Source: Bathynomus jamesi
Taxonomy: Eukaryota > Arthropoda > Malacostraca > Isopoda > Cirolanidae
Length of the DNA: 64,000 bases
Direction: 5' to 3'
NCBI GenBank assembly: GCA_023014485.1
Contig: JAJOZX010000944.1
Coordinates: 390,001-454,000 of the forward strand
Part shown: positions 1 to 11,420 of the stretch, piece by piece
Numbering within the stretch: the first letter of the stretch is position 1
Layout: each line of letters starts with the position of its first letter
The notes under the pieces: model-generated
Databases searched by the model: none
What the model was told of the DNA's origin: nothing
Seen by the model: only the letters and a program-made list of their open reading frames with translations
Made by a program: the position numbers and the translations under genes

Positions 1-115
1 AATCTTTCTAATTTGAAAAATAAAAGTGTTTACAGTCACTATTTCAATGTTGGTAAAGATGTTAAAAATTTAACCATCACTATGATACGATACTACCCAT
101 TTCCTCGTGTTACTA

Positions 116-148
<33 letters not shown>

Positions 149-661
149 GAAACTATATAAACCTCAACAAATCTACATTAGTTAGACCAATTTCACGACA
201 ACCTCAAAGTCCAAAAAAAAAACCGCTTCAGTTTCGAAGCGATTCCCACTTGTCCGGTAAGAGAGATTCTAAATCGCGAACAAACGACATCTGATCGACG
301 TCACAAAATCGACAGTATTGTGGATTATATTAACTTTGGTTAGGTTATTAACGTCGAAGAGGAAATTTTATAAATATTATATAAACCTAAATCTTTCAAA
401 ATTCAAAAATCTTATTCAGAAAAGAATACAAGTGACAGAGTTATACATTTTTTCTGTACAATTTAAATATTTGATATGGCATTATATATATTCACAGTAT
501 TCTATAATCTGAATACACCGTTGGAAGCATGGACGCTTTTTAGGCATTACTTTGCCTAATCTAACCTAACGGAACAACTTTGCCTAACCTTAACCTAATC
601 ATCCTTAATCTGTTTCGTTAAATATCACACACACACACAATATACCTTATGAACCTTATGT
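1..661. other. AT-rich intergenic DNA, no gene seen
   Basis: No coding or structural signal. It holds an (AAT)n microsatellite at about 117-147 and loose CCTAA-like motifs around 555-600. The only reading frame here (64 codons) has no recognisable composition or motif. Confidence 0.7.
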
Positions 662-722
662 TGTTTCGTGCGTTGGTCTCTCTTTACACGGAGGTCAAGC
701 TGGTGGCCCCGCCTCTACAAAT
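662..722 (-). mobile_element. 3' tail fragment of LINE family B
   Basis: Read on the minus strand, this matches the tail seen at 35,820-35,890 and 1,606-1,660: a purine-rich stretch, then AGCTTGACCTCCGTG and a GCACGAAAC-like end. Only the extreme 3' end is present, and it runs into an AAAT then TA microsatellite. This fits a heavily 5'-truncated LINE copy. Confidence 0.55.
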
Positions 723-785
723 AAATAAATAAATAAATAAATAATAAATAATAAATAAAATATATATATATAGTATATATATATA

Positions 786-830
<45 letters not shown>

Positions 831-832
831 AT
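719..832. repeat. AAAT/TA microsatellite
   Basis: An (AAAT)n-like run from about 719 passes into imperfect (TA)n to 832. Reading frames across it encode only Ile/Tyr repeats and are not genes. Confidence 0.9.
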
Positions 833-834
833 GC

Positions 835-965
835 AAACCCACAAGGAAAAGAAAAATGATTCCAAGGCCTTTTATGTATTCAGAAGTACACATCAAGGAA
901 TGACGAGGTGTACTTCTGAATACACGAAAGGCCTTGGAATATTTTTTTTTCCTGCGAGTTTCCAT
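835..965. repeat. Foldback hairpin with a decayed hammerhead-like core
   Basis: Two arms (about 835-892 and 908-965) are inverted copies of each other around a short loop. Each arm contains a stem-II-like hairpin (GTGTA...TACAC), then GAAA and the palindrome AGGCCT. This is the order expected of a Penelope-type hammerhead ribozyme 3' end. In the minus-strand copy ATTCC just before the core pairs with GGAAT just after it. The CUGANGA box is damaged in both arms (C replaced, or UUGAUGU), so this is probably a dead relic of a PLE terminal repeat. Confidence 0.5.
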
Positions 966-1300
966 CGTTTTCATTTTACTGTTTAGTTGTGAAATTCGTT
1001 CCATATATATAATATATATTATATTATATATATAAAATCCTCACAGACAGGATATTTATTTTTTCGAATTAAATATTCAGAGTGGCTGCCAGAAACTTGA
1101 TTGTTTGCACACAACAGAAATCCGTATGGGCATAGAATATTCATGGAATTCACGAGGAATGCATTAAAATAAGTGAAAATGTATTCTCAATGTTGGATCA
1201 ATCACACGTGCAAAAAAAATTTCCTGGTCCGCAATCCAAACATTTCATTTAATTTAATAAAATAGCCTACGAGTAAGGAATATATATATATATACACACA

Positions 1301-1597
1301 CCTTTGGTTAGCTACCGCCCGAATTGTTCATTCTGACAGAGGTCAAGCTTTTCACTCCACCTCAGACACCTACAGTTTAACGTGGAATCCGAACCACGAC
1401 ACCACCAGCAGTCCAGCGTCTTAACCACTACGCCACCCAGGGTACCCATTTATCTACCAACCACTTTCTTTATTGTGTGGTAGGATGAACAGCTGGGTTT
1501 TGTTGCGCGCCGGCTGCCGTCACCGGGTCTCGATCCCGGGGCCGATGGATTCGTAGTCGCTAGTCAGCGACGCTAACCACTACACCACCGAGGCGCG
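1301..1597 (-). mobile_element. Dimeric tRNA-derived SINE, family A, copy 1
   Basis: On the minus strand there are two tRNA-like units in tandem. Each has an A-box-like GTGGTGTAGTGGTTAGCG or GGTGGCGTAGTGGTTAAG sequence, then a B-box-like sequence (GGGATCGAGACCC; GGTTCGGATTCC). After the second unit comes an AAGCTTGACCTCTGTC tail also found in LINE family B. The same roughly 290-bp unit recurs at 16,686 and 63,516, each time beside a TA or CA microsatellite. A dimeric tRNA SINE on an RNA polymerase III promoter is the simplest reading. Confidence 0.8.
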
Positions 1598-1601
1598 TCA
1601 A

Positions 1602-2060
1602 ATGTTCCGTGCGATGATTCCTCATTTCACGAAGGTCAAGCTTGTCGCCCCTCCTCTCGAGTTGGCCAGGTGAAGTAGCGAGTTGGCTTCTTGTACTCTC
1701 CAAGAAGCCAGGCGCCTAATCTTCTTTTGAAGATGTCCACCTCAACACCACTCGTGTTTCTTAGTTCTTTGGGCAGCTGATTAAACAGTTTTGGTCCTCT
1801 CACAACAAAACTATTTTCTTTCAGGGTTAAAGATGTTCCCTGTCTAGCCTTTAATTTGGGAACACGACAGTGTTCCTTTTCTACTTTTCACTGTTGTTTG
1901 GGGAGTTCAGAGTACAATTAGGGACTAGTTTCTCCATTATTTTCGAAGTGTAAATAATGGTGTCTCTCTCTTCTCCTTTCCAGTGAATATAGGTTTAATT
2001 CGCGTAACCTTTCCCAGTAATTTAGTTCTTTGCACCCATTGATCTTGGATGTGAAGCTCT
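1602..2060 (-). pseudogene. LINE family B, 3' ORF fragment
   Basis: Minus-strand translation gives the C-terminal end of a LINE reverse transcriptase ORF, including NGCKELNYWERLRELNLYS followed by a basic RRRER stretch, then RGPKLFNQLPKELRN and KRRLGAWLL further on. These match family B copies at 31,782-32,163/35,473-35,880 and 47,846-49,512. It is 5'-truncated, carries frame breaks and ends at a GCACGGAAC-like tail at about 1,606. A (CT)n/(TA)n run at 2,058-2,092 abuts it. The clade (CR1/Daphne-like) is my guess. Confidence 0.6.
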
Positions 2061-2130
2061 CTCTCTCTCTCTCTCTCTTATATATATAATTTTGTTTTAA
2101 CTGCAAACAAACAGTATAATTAATGTAAAG

Positions 2131-2340
2131 AACGACACTTGTGTAGAAGAGCGTCCGCACAAGATGAGGAGAGGAACGAGCAAATGAAAAACGAGGCACC
2201 TCCAGGAATCGAACCTGGGATCATCCAATTGCCAGTCGGATATGCTAACCACTGCACCAAGGTCTCCGATCAGGGAGGTGCCTCATTTTTTTATTTGCTC
2301 GTTCTCTCCTTGCGGACGCTCTGCTACACAAGCGTCGTTC
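2131..2340. repeat. Long hairpin enclosing a tRNA-like sequence
   Basis: Arms of about 70 bp (roughly 2,131-2,200 and 2,275-2,340) are near-complementary and end inward with GAGGCACCTCC/GGAGGTGCCTC. The enclosed minus-strand sequence has an A-box-like TTGGTGCAGTGGTTAGC and a T-arm (CCAGG, loop TTCGATT, CCTGG). It is not a normal tRNA gene: no acceptor stem closes at the right distance, because 15 extra bases sit between the outer stem and the D-arm. It could be a tRNA pseudogene or a SINE head caught inside an inverted duplication. Confidence 0.6.
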
Positions 2341-2353
2341 TTATATTATATAT

Positions 2354-2862
2354 TAGTGATGGGACGATACCAAAATTTTTAACGATTCCGATTCCGATAC
2401 CACTAAAAAGTCTCGATTCCGATTCTCAATATTTTTAAATATAATTCTATACTTGTTTTTCTGGAAATTGTCATATTTACTCTGGTAAGATTAACTATTT
2501 ACATTATGAGTATGGTATATAAATTATAAATTAATAGATTGGTTTAAAAATAAAAATCAACTAAGTTGTAACAATTCATTTTAATCTTCTTGATTACACA
2601 TCATGGATATACATGTTTTAATGTATAGCTACAATACAAAATAAAATTTATTTGTTATCCTCTTTCTTTAAATTTTAAAGTTTACATTGCAAAACTGGTT
2701 CAATTAAAAGTTTTAAAAAAATCCTTTTACTCAAAAGCAATCAAAAGCAAGTTAAAGAATCGTTTTTAAGAATCGGAAATCATGGTACAATTCTCTCGAT
2801 TCCGATTCCTGAAAATGCTCGATTCTTCCGATTCTCGATTCCGATTAATCGTCCCATCACTA
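2354..2862. mobile_element. hAT-type MITE (about 509 bp)
   Basis: It begins TAGTGATGGGACGAT and ends with the exact inverse ATCGTCCCATCACTA, inserted in TA-rich DNA. Interior ends are rich in GATTCCGATTCC repeats in opposite orientation. The TAGTGATG start is shared with the hAT element at 40,671-43,173, which does carry hAT transposase remains. No coding capacity. The 8-bp flanks are both AT-only and not identical, so target duplication is not proven. Confidence 0.7.
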
Positions 2863-2880
2863 ATTATTATATAATATATA

Positions 2881-2911
<31 letters not shown>

Positions 2912-3152
2912 ATATTCTATTGCATTTGGCCAGATGTAAAAAATCTAGCTAGGTAATTGTATGATTAGTGTATGGGTCCTTCCTCTTCAGTTTCCGTCAA
3001 TATATTGCGATCAGTTCCGCCGTAATTCACAAACAAAACAAAAAAATTAACGAATAATAGTGTTTAATGCATTGTCCCTGAGTTTTGAGGCGGTGGTACG
3101 CACCGTTTTTCACCGACACATTTTAACATTGCCGATCGTGTGTATATATATA

Positions 3153-3486
3153 CAGGGCAGCGCAAAAGTCGCGCATCATAGGAATTTTCCGTGTTGACTA
3201 TAATATATTTTTTTTCTTTTAGGTAAGGGATGACTGCGAAATTAACAATAGATGAGAGGTGAGCTTGGTTTTAATGTATGGAATACAAATAAAACAAATC
3301 GATGAATCGGTACAGAATTTAAATGCTGTCACCTATTCATCAATTTGTTGTGTACTTGGTATTCCATACATTAAACCAAGCTCACCCTCTCGTCTATTGT
3401 TAATTTCGCAGCATCCCTTACCTAAAAGAAAAAAATAATATAGCCAACACCGAAAATTCCTATGATGCGCGACTTTTCGCCACCCG
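3153..3486. mobile_element. Mariner-like foldback MITE
   Basis: CAGGGCAGCGCAAAAGTCGC at the left is mirrored by GCGACTTTTCGCCACCCG at the right, between TA dinucleotides. The two halves are inverted copies for about 130 bp each, with a short unmatched middle. No transposase domain is readable. Confidence 0.65.
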
Positions 3487-3497
3487 TATATATATAA

Positions 3498-3862
3498 TGA
3501 CTTTTTTGCAAAATCGGTCTTTTCGCAAATTCTCCGGTCAGTTTGCAAAGAAACCAAACAATAGTAATTTTACAAAATGACCTTAAATGTTTGGTCATTT
3601 GCAAAAAACACAAAATCGGTCAATTTTCAAAATCACCATATATCTTGTCGGTGTATTTGTAAAATCGCTTGTTCTAATACTGTAGAACCTTCTAGCTCCT
3701 AACCTAACCAAGTGTCATTGTGTTTAGGTTAGGTTAGGTTAGGAGCTAGAAGGTTCTATAGTATTAGAACAAGAGATTTTGCAAATACACCGATTTTTGT
3801 GTTTTTGCAAAATGACCAAACATTTAAGGTCATTGCAAAGAAACTGATTTCGCAAAAAAACG
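3498..3862. repeat. Palindrome centred on telomere-like repeats
   Basis: Inverted arms meet near 3,720. The left arm ends CCTAACCTAACC and the right arm begins with four TTAGG-type units (3,724-3,742). Arms carry multiple TTTGCAAAA and GACC motifs and AGCTAGAAGGTTCTA. No coding signal. Confidence 0.7.
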
Positions 3863-4019
3863 TAAGTAACGAGAACGTTTTAGGTCGGCGTATCGCCATC
3901 ATACTTTTCTAAGTACCACCAATGAGTAAGAAAGGTGGTATTAAATCACCACCACAAACCGTAGGAGTGGAAGGGGGGCTGTGGGTGTTTAATCTTAGAA
4001 TTTTCAGCCTTATCTAAAA

Positions 4020-4585
4020 AAATTAGGTACTTACGTATTAACGGGGGGCCACCACATATTGATGATTGGTTAGGTTAAGTTGTAATATTTTCGATAATTT
4101 ACTCAGACTCATGGCCGTCATACATATCGGAACACCTAGCAGAGTCAGGATTTCAACACTTTAAAGTTAACCACAAGTACAAGTACAATTTCGTCAACCC
4201 GGAAACTGGTACTCACACACAAGAGAGCGAAAGGATCTGGGGATCAGCTAAGTGGAGAAATAAAAAGCATCGAGGCACCGCACGCCATCACCTACAATCA
4301 TATCTTGCTGAATTTATGTGGCGACAGTTGGTACATGATCACGATTCATTCAATTCCATTCTTAATGCTATTAAAAATTTTTGGCCTCCAGAAACAAATG
4401 TTTCTAATGTGTAACGTATATTAATCATTGTAAATATTTAAAAAAATATTGCTATTTAAAAAATATGATGTATTAGAAATTTTAAACTAACGAAAATATT
4501 ACAACTTAACCTAACCAAGATCATCAATATATATATATAATGTGTGTGGTGGCGGCCCCCGTCAATATGTAAGTACCAAAAATTA
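4020..4585 (+). mobile_element. Deleted Merlin-type DNA transposon
   Basis: Terminal inverted repeats of about 90 bp lie at roughly 4,020-4,110 and 4,490-4,585. They share GGTACTTAC, GGGGGCC and TTGGTTAGGTTAAGTTG segments. Between them lies the 3' part of a Merlin transposase gene, and the 5' part of the gene is missing. It is an internally deleted, non-autonomous copy of about 565 bp. The right repeat has a TA-microsatellite expansion that the left lacks. Exact ends and target duplication are uncertain. Confidence 0.7.
4100..4414 (+). pseudogene. Merlin (IS1016/ISXO2-like) transposase, C-terminal half
   Basis: An open stretch of about 104 codons without its start reads SDSWPSY, then [41 protein letters not shown] and LAEFMWRQ, ending at a stop at 4,412. 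This is the DDE core pattern of Merlin/ISXO2-like transposases: an Asp in the D-W-Y motif, then N-H, then the T-G-x-H-T-Q-x-x-E-x-x-W box with the third acidic residue, then the Y-L-x-E-F-x-W-R box. The first Asp region is deleted, so it cannot be active. It lies wholly between the Merlin terminal repeats. Confidence 0.75.
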
Positions 4586-4589
4586 TTTA

Positions 4590-7500
4590 TTCTAATGATT
4601 TTCACCAACATTTGTATTGACTCAAAATCTTCATTTTAGCTTTGCGCGTTATCGTTAACCGCAAACTGAATAGAATACAAATCCGCAGTCCGGAAATTTG
4701 CCGGTTATTCATCTACAATTGATATTACTTTTAAAAACATTATCATTAAAGTAATTATCAATTAGCAAGCTGAGTATTTATAACCCTCTTCACTACCGCC
4801 TAAAAGAGCCCCGCGTACTGGAAATCACACTCCAAAATATATACGAGAATGTATGAAGATAGGCTGCAAAAGATCCTTGTATATATTATTTGTGACCATT
4901 AAAGGACAATTTCAGAATCATTCATGAATAGCCTAAATGGTGAGATGAACATAAAACAAACTTCCCACATCGAAGAATTTTATTTAATTTCTAAAATGTA
5001 TTCAATTTCTTTTTGGGTTTATAATTGTGCGTGCGCGCATGCGCGTTTCCAACAGTTAGCCGGCAATAGTTCGAATCTTTTTAAAAAATACAGCCTTATC
5101 ATGGGAACAAAATACTGATATCGAAACGTAATGGACCAATACTTATTTGGTCGACGGGATATTGTATAGACACCGTAATAAACTAACTTAACCTTATTCT
5201 AACCCCCAACAACTCATTTAAGTATTACATTGAAAAAATTGTTAGCCCGTTTTTTTTGGAGGGCCACGGCCATAGAAAAGTCTAAAACCATTGGCCTATA
5301 ACGACTACCAAAGTTTCACACGAGGCCTAATTAGGTTGAAGTCTGTACTATAAAAATACTTAAAAAATATTTATCGGTTATTTGCTGACATGAGCTTTTA
5401 ACATCTAGATGAGCAATTACGACTATCGACGGGAATATGGATCTCGGGAAGCTCTTATCAGATGCCATCCATTAGCCCAATTTTAGTAAAGTACGGTACC
5501 CAATATGTCAAAGCATTTAAATTCAGAGTACGACACAGCCTACAAATTCCTTCCTTCTCCGACAGTCCTTCGTACGTTATTTGTATGGATGGATGGTTAA
5601 CAACAACTTTCAGAATCTATTTGGCGCTAAATGGCATAAATTTAAAACCAAGCAAACTTATTGGTTTAACTACATTTGCCACCAGTGTTTATTCCAATGA
5701 CGCGTTTTATATCATCCGTATATGGTATTATTAGCGTATGTCGAAAACTAACGAATGTTTATTCGATAATAAAACTAAAACCAAGATATAAGAAACTTCA
5801 TAAAAATCTTATAAATATGTATCTATTATAATTAACGGCTATTAACTACGACAGTAGATAAAAAAAAATGAATTTGTATACAGCTATTAAAATAATTGTT
5901 TTAAAATCAATAAAACACGCGCGTAACAAAGCTCTCGTTAATGCAAATGCAATGCAAGGAACATCGGTACAGTAGAAGTACAAGCTGTTAATTTTTGTTC
6001 AACGTATTCCATTATTCATGACTGGAATCCTAAAATCGGGCAGGCCTATCCTTCTACGAGCGAACTTTGCAGCCAATTCTACTCTGAGAATTCCTTTCCA
6101 AATAATATTTATAATTCAGTTTGCAACTCAACTAAACCCATTAAAATGCATTGTTTATATATACGAAACGGCCTTTTCCCACAAAAGCGAATGAAGTTTT
6201 GACTATAATGACATCACAATCATGGAATCCTTCCAGTAAATGCGGGAACACCTACAAAATGAAACATACGAGAACAATGGGCAAAATTTATTGTATAGAC
6301 TACTTTACAAATGAAATAGGAGTCCCATTAAAAGATTACAGGCTTAATATTCAGCCTGATTTAATTTTTAAAAAAATTAAACCGAAATTACGGACGAAGA
6401 ATTGAAAATTTTCAAGCAAGTATGATTCGTATAGGCTTATCAGAAGATTTATTACTAGAGGAACTCTCGAGAGTATTTATATGAAGTTCAACAATATGCC
6501 ACTCGACTATCATGACGACCTGATCTACAGAAATCCAAAGGTCAACATCAGTAATCCATGAAGGTAAACGACTTCATACCAACTGCTTACACTGTGTAAC
6601 AGGATTCCACCAAAGCATTCCAATAGAGCATTCAAAGATATGAACTTTTGCCACCAAGGATACAAATTTCATTTATATGACCCTCTTTTTAGCTTCGTAT
6701 ACGCGTTAAAGACCTAATTACAGACAATAACCCTTCAAAACGGGTTTCTCCTTTCACATTTCGTACACGCTGCAACCTTTCCCTTCTCGAATGGAGAAGA
6801 AAACGGTGATGTTCGAGCCCTTTTGAGAATATAAATAGGCTCTCTTTTAAACAGATTTTCTCTTAACCGTTTGCAAATGTTCTCAGATGTAAAAAATTTG
6901 CACTCTTGTTTACTTTCGACGACATTTTCGATCTAATTTCAGTCTCTGAGCGTCGTTTAAGAGTTTGCCACATTAAGGTTCGCTCGAATTGCCCTCCCTT
7001 GAGACAAACATTTACTTTAATTGGACAAGTAATCTTATTCAACCTTTGTAATAACGACCAACGCCGCATGGGATTTTACTCGCCATGCCGCTTCGTCTAT
7101 CAGACAGACTATAATAAATGCATTTTATATACGCAACTCGTACGAAGAGAAAAACTACGTAAAATTTTATAAGATTTTATCAATCTCGAAAGTGAACATT
7201 TTAATTAACGAAAGAAGTGAGAAAAAAAGGAGGGAATTAAATTAACGTGAAAAGGAGATTTTCGCTCCCCATCAACCCCATTCTGCATCAGTCGAACTGA
7301 ATTGACTTTTAAATTTAAACTCAATTTAGTTAGCGGGTCGAAGACGCGTCCACCTCAAAGGAAATAAGTTTTTAATTAATTTTGCTAATTCATTTTCAGC
7401 CTCGTAGATTTTCATGCATATTATAAAGAAAGAAAGATGACGCGGTTAATTGGTTCAACATTTAACTATTTAACTTTCGGAGTTAGATGTGGTTAAGTTA

Positions 7501-7938
7501 GGTTACTAATATCGATGAAATTCCCCATCAATGAAGTGTCTAACTGTCTATAGGCCCTTCACATTAACTTCCCAGTGTACGTGCACGCATTAACAAGGCG
7601 TTATGCGAATCTACAGCAATACACACGGAATTTACGCACGTCGGCACCGTATGTACAACCACAACAATTTCAGAATTGTCGAACTTACACGAAAAGTTAT
7701 TTCATCGATTTACATAAAGGCACATTTTAAAACAGACTTCCGAACAATCGGAAATGTGAAATATTTTTTTTTTTTTAAATATTTAACAAAGGGATTTTTT
7801 TTAATGATAACGATGAGTGTGGATGCTCTTCCGAAGGACATGTCTCTATAGTGCCTATATAAAGGCCCTACTCAATAGGGACTAATATATACATTATAGT
7901 AATTTAACCAAAGCGATAAGTCTACACGTATCAATATA

Positions 7939-7945
<7 letters not shown>
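4590..7945. other. Unique AT-rich DNA, no gene seen
   Basis: Both strands show only short unrelated frames (up to 90 codons), with no domain motif, codon bias or splice-like arrangement I can defend. A (TA)n tract begins at about 7,935 and leads into the next mariner. Confidence 0.6.
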
Positions 7946-7978
<33 letters not shown>

Positions 7979-7982
<4 letters not shown>

Positions 7983-9499
7983 GTTTCAGGAGGAAAGGTC
8001 AATACTTCGGGAAGTGATAGTATCGGTCATTGTGAGAAAAAAAAGTTCATATGAACATGTGTGTAATTCTGAATGGTTACGGAGATAAGAGCCGTTTGAA
8101 TCTACGAATACAAAAGCATTGTTAATGGTAATCAAGAAAGAGAAACCAATTACTGTTTCTAACATTTAATGTTTAAACATTGGCATTTTGAATGGTATCA
8201 GATACAGAAATGACAAATTTGTTACAGTTTACAATACGTTTTCGAAAATCCCACAGTCAACCTCAATGCACTTTGCAACTCGTACGCGAAAATCGCGTGT
8301 TGTTCGTCTGAGTTGATCTTGACGTTCCTTTATGCAGGCAGCAGCATCCAAAATGCGCGCGAGCAATTCGTCTCGTGTATCTACCCTTCTTTTGTAAACT
8401 TGCCTTTTCATCCACCCCCACAAACAATAATCTAACGGAGAGAGGTCTGGAGACCTTAGTGGCCATTGAATGGGACCACCGCGGCCGATCCATCGACCAG
8501 GGAAAGTTTGATTTAGGTATTGCATCACCAGACGGGTAGAATGTGGAGGAGCTCAGTCATGCTGAAAGTACATACCAGCGCGTGTAGCCAAAGGAACATC
8601 CTCCAATAGTCCTGACAATTCATTTTGCAGAAATTCTAGATAACTTTGTCCTGTAAGACGATTCTCTAAAGTAACAGGGCCAATCAGCTGATCATCGATG
8701 ATACCACACCACAACATTGGCAGAGAAGCCATGTTGAAAATTTGTTTCCACAGTGGCATTTGGATTTTCGTCTAACCACCGATGAGAGTTACGAGTGTTG
8801 TTGATACCGTCACGGGTGAAAGTAGCTTCATCGGTGAACAGTATTAATCGAAGCAATCGGCGATTAGCATTTACCCAATGACAAAATTCCAGTCGCATGG
8901 CAGCGTAATGTTCGCCATACTCTTGTGTGTGGTACACCGAGACGTGTAGAAATTCTTCGTGAGCTAGTAGCAGGACTACGCTCTACCAACTGAAGAATGT
9001 TTTCCACTTCATCCACATCTTGTTGACCTTCACGTTCAGATGAAACATGAGCGCTGGGAAGTGTACCAATCTCACGCAATGTATTGAAAACCCTGGTAAA
9101 CACACTTCGATCCGGAATTCTGCGGTTCGGAAACAGTCGACGGTATTCTGCAACGGCAGCTGTTGCACTTCCATCGCAAAAACCGTAGACATACACCATA
9201 TCTGAATATTCGGCATGTGTGAAGGTGTGTGGCATTCTTAACACTGCTTCAAACACCAAACAATGTCACTCTCAACAGTCAGCTGTCGATTGGCTTATGT
9301 TACATGCTTACATTACAGCTTACATGGTTCAAGGTTATAGGGGAGGGAAGGGGGAGGAAGAGCTGCGCGCGCATCAGATTCAAACAGTTCTATCTCCGTA
9401 ACCATTCAGAATTATAGACATGTTTATATGAACTTTTTTCTCACAATGACCGATACTATCACCTCCCGAAGTATTGACCTTTCCTCCTTAAACACCCTG
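7979..9499 (-). mobile_element. Mariner family A, copy 1
   Basis: Terminal inverted repeats of more than 100 bp: GGGTGTTTCAGGAGGAAAGG on the left, its inverse at 9,475-9,499. The element sits in TA microsatellite DNA (TA at each edge). The same element recurs at 38,487-40,054. Compared with that copy, this one lacks about 49 bp near 8,902, inside the transposase gene. Confidence 0.85.
8229..9235 (-). pseudogene. Mariner family A transposase, broken
   Basis: The likely start is the ATG at 9,235, giving MPHTFTHAEYSDMVYVYGF, an N-terminal helix-turn-helix of the DUF4817 type. Then come RRISTRLGVPHTRVWRTL (second HTH), LFTDEATFTRDG (first catalytic Asp), YFQHDG (second Asp) and SPDLSPLDYCLWG (third Asp, 36 residues after the second using the sister copy to bridge). 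The frame changes several times between 8,560 and 8,940 and a 49-bp deletion removes part of the linker, so the gene is dead. Tc1/mariner transposases cut and paste at TA. Confidence 0.8.
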
Positions 9500-9532
9500 T
9501 ATATTATATTTTACATGACTGAATGAGTCGAA

Positions 9533-9539
<7 letters not shown>

Positions 9540-9574
<35 letters not shown>
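9540..9574. repeat. (TA)n microsatellite
   Basis: About 35 bp of pure TA repeats separate the mariner from the following Penelope-like element. Confidence 0.95.
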
Positions 9575-9576
<2 letters not shown>

Positions 9577-9660
9577 GCTATTGATTGGTGGCGCGGAAAA
9601 CGCAGTTTAATAATGAACAGGAACACCAGAGAAAATACAAACATCCTTCAAGGTTTAATA

Positions 9661-9700
9661 GTACCAACGTTTCGGAATGCACTAATTCCATCTTCAGGGC
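9661..9700 (-). ncRNA. Hammerhead ribozyme motif, PLE 1 left end
   Basis: The minus strand reads GCC, CUGAAGA (CUGANGA core), a GGAAU/AUUCC stem II, GAAAC, GUU, then GGU, which pairs with the leading GCC as stem I. Stem III is only the self-complementary ACGU, as in other PLE hammerheads, which are thought to work as dimers. One extra U sits between the core and stem II. Confidence 0.65.
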
Positions 9701-10327
9701 TAAAACAATAAAATGCCAAATCACATACAAAATACAATTTGTTTAATAACAATTTAAAACAAACTTAAAAAATTATAAAAAGTAGCTAATTAAATGTAAA
9801 ACATTAAAACTAAAAGGTAAATAAATGTGAAGTTAAAAAGTTAAAATTAGAAAAAGTAAAAGCATTAAAACTGAAACGTAAATAAAATAAACTAGTACCT
9901 TAACCAAAACATAGCAGATCTATCGATGATTCGTCAGAATTTAGGTCTGGTTTTAGTTTATAAATAAACAGAGATTCCATAATTTTAAGCTTAAGGTCAG
10001 AGCTTCCGGCAGCAAGAACGGCGAAATTAGACTGTGAAATTGGGTGGTTATTGTTGTGCGAGTGATTACGTATGAGAGAATTAGGTGGTTTGCCAAGGGG
10101 TAAATTTGTACGGACCGATTTACCGAGATGTTCGTAAATACGAGATTTTAAATGTCTTTTAGTTTTACCTATATATGACCCCATACAGTGGTCACACTTG
10201 TATTGATAAACTATGGATGACTTAAGAAGTGTAGGAATAACATCCTTGTATTTAAATAAATGGTAAATCGATTTAGACGGGGTGAATATAATTTTTATAC
10301 ATTGTTGTGGGTAGAATTCCTTGAGCA

Positions 10328-11223
10328 TATCCCTTTGTTTCGTAATTACCTTAATTCTAAGCACCCTAATTTTCAATTTACTTCAGAAGTTGAATCTAAT
10401 AGCTCTGTCCTTTTTGGACATTAAGATAATAAAAAGTAATTCCTCTTTTGAAACTTCCGTTTACCGAAAGCCGACATTCACCAATCTTACTACGAACTTT
10501 TCTTCCTTTATCCCTTTAGGTTTCAAACGAAATTTAATTTCGACTCTGACCAATAGAGCTTTCAATATCTGTTCAGATTACCTTAAACTACACGATGAAC
10601 TAGATTTCATCCGAAAACTCCTTGCCAAGAATAATTTCCCTTCTAGACTGGTGGAGACTACAATAGGCAGAACCTTAAATAGACTAATAAGCCCTACAAC
10701 TAGAGACTTAATTACAGTCCCCAAAGATATTCTGTATTTCACTTTGCCCTATATGGGAACCTCAAGTTTTAACATTAGAAACAAACTTTTAAAATTGCTC
10801 AAGGAATTCTACCCACAACTATGTATAAAAATTATATTCACCCCGTCTAAATCGATTTACCATTTATTTAAATACAAGGATGTTATTCCTACACTTCTTA
10901 AGTCATCCATAGTTTATCAATACAAGTGTGACCACTGTATGGGGTCATATATAGGTAAAACTAAAAGACATTTAAAATCCCGTATTTACGAACATCTCGG
11001 TAAATCGGTCCGTACAAATTTACCCCTTGGCAAACCACCTAATTCTCTCATACGTAATCACTCGCACAACAATAACCACCCAATTTCACAGTCTAATTTC
11101 GCCGTTCTTGCTGCCGGAAGCTCTGACCTTAAGCTTAAAATTATGGAATCTCTGTTTATTTATAAACTAAAACCAGACCTAAATTCTGACGAATCATCGA
11201 TAGATCTGCTATGTTTTGGTTAA
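10328..11223 (+). pseudogene. Penelope-like RT C-terminus plus GIY-YIG endonuclease (5'-truncated)
   Basis: About 298 codons are open to a stop at 11,221. It begins inside the reverse transcriptase thumb region (NYLNSKHPNFQFTSEVESNS, VLFLDIKI, TSVYRKPTFTNL) and continues through a conserved linker (NICSDYLKLHDELDFIRK). It ends with a GIY-YIG endonuclease: YQYKCDHCMGSYIGKTKRHL, then SRIYEHLG, NHSHNNNHPIS and a final IMESLFIYKLKPDLN. The CxxC before YIG and the Arg/Glu/His residues of the nuclease core are present. The RT palm, including the catalytic Asp pair, is missing, so the protein could not reverse transcribe. The last 140 codons are duplicated in inverse orientation at 9,900-10,327. Confidence 0.85.
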
Positions 11224-11420
11224 GGTACTAGTTTATTTTATTTACGTTTCAGTTTTAATGCTTTTACTTTTTAGAATTTTAACTTTTTAACTTCACATTT
11301 ATTTACCTTTTAGTTTTAATGTTTTACATTTAATTAGCTACTTTTATAATTTTTTAAGTTTATTTAAATTGTTATTAAGCAAATTGTATTTTGTATGTGA
11401 TTTGGCATTTTATTGTTTTA

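Noticed and set aside
684..1004. Open frames rich in Ile/Tyr across TA tracts (also at 11,375-11,575, 14,014-14,356, 23,461-23,655)
   Set aside because: They are read-through of microsatellites and carry no protein-like composition outside the repeat.
2190..2275. Functional tRNA gene
   Set aside because: T-arm and A-box-like parts exist, but the acceptor stem does not close at the right spacing and the anticodon arm is irregular.
3698..3742. True telomere or interstitial telomere block
   Set aside because: Only a few units per site, embedded in palindromes and transposon ends, far too short for a telomere array.
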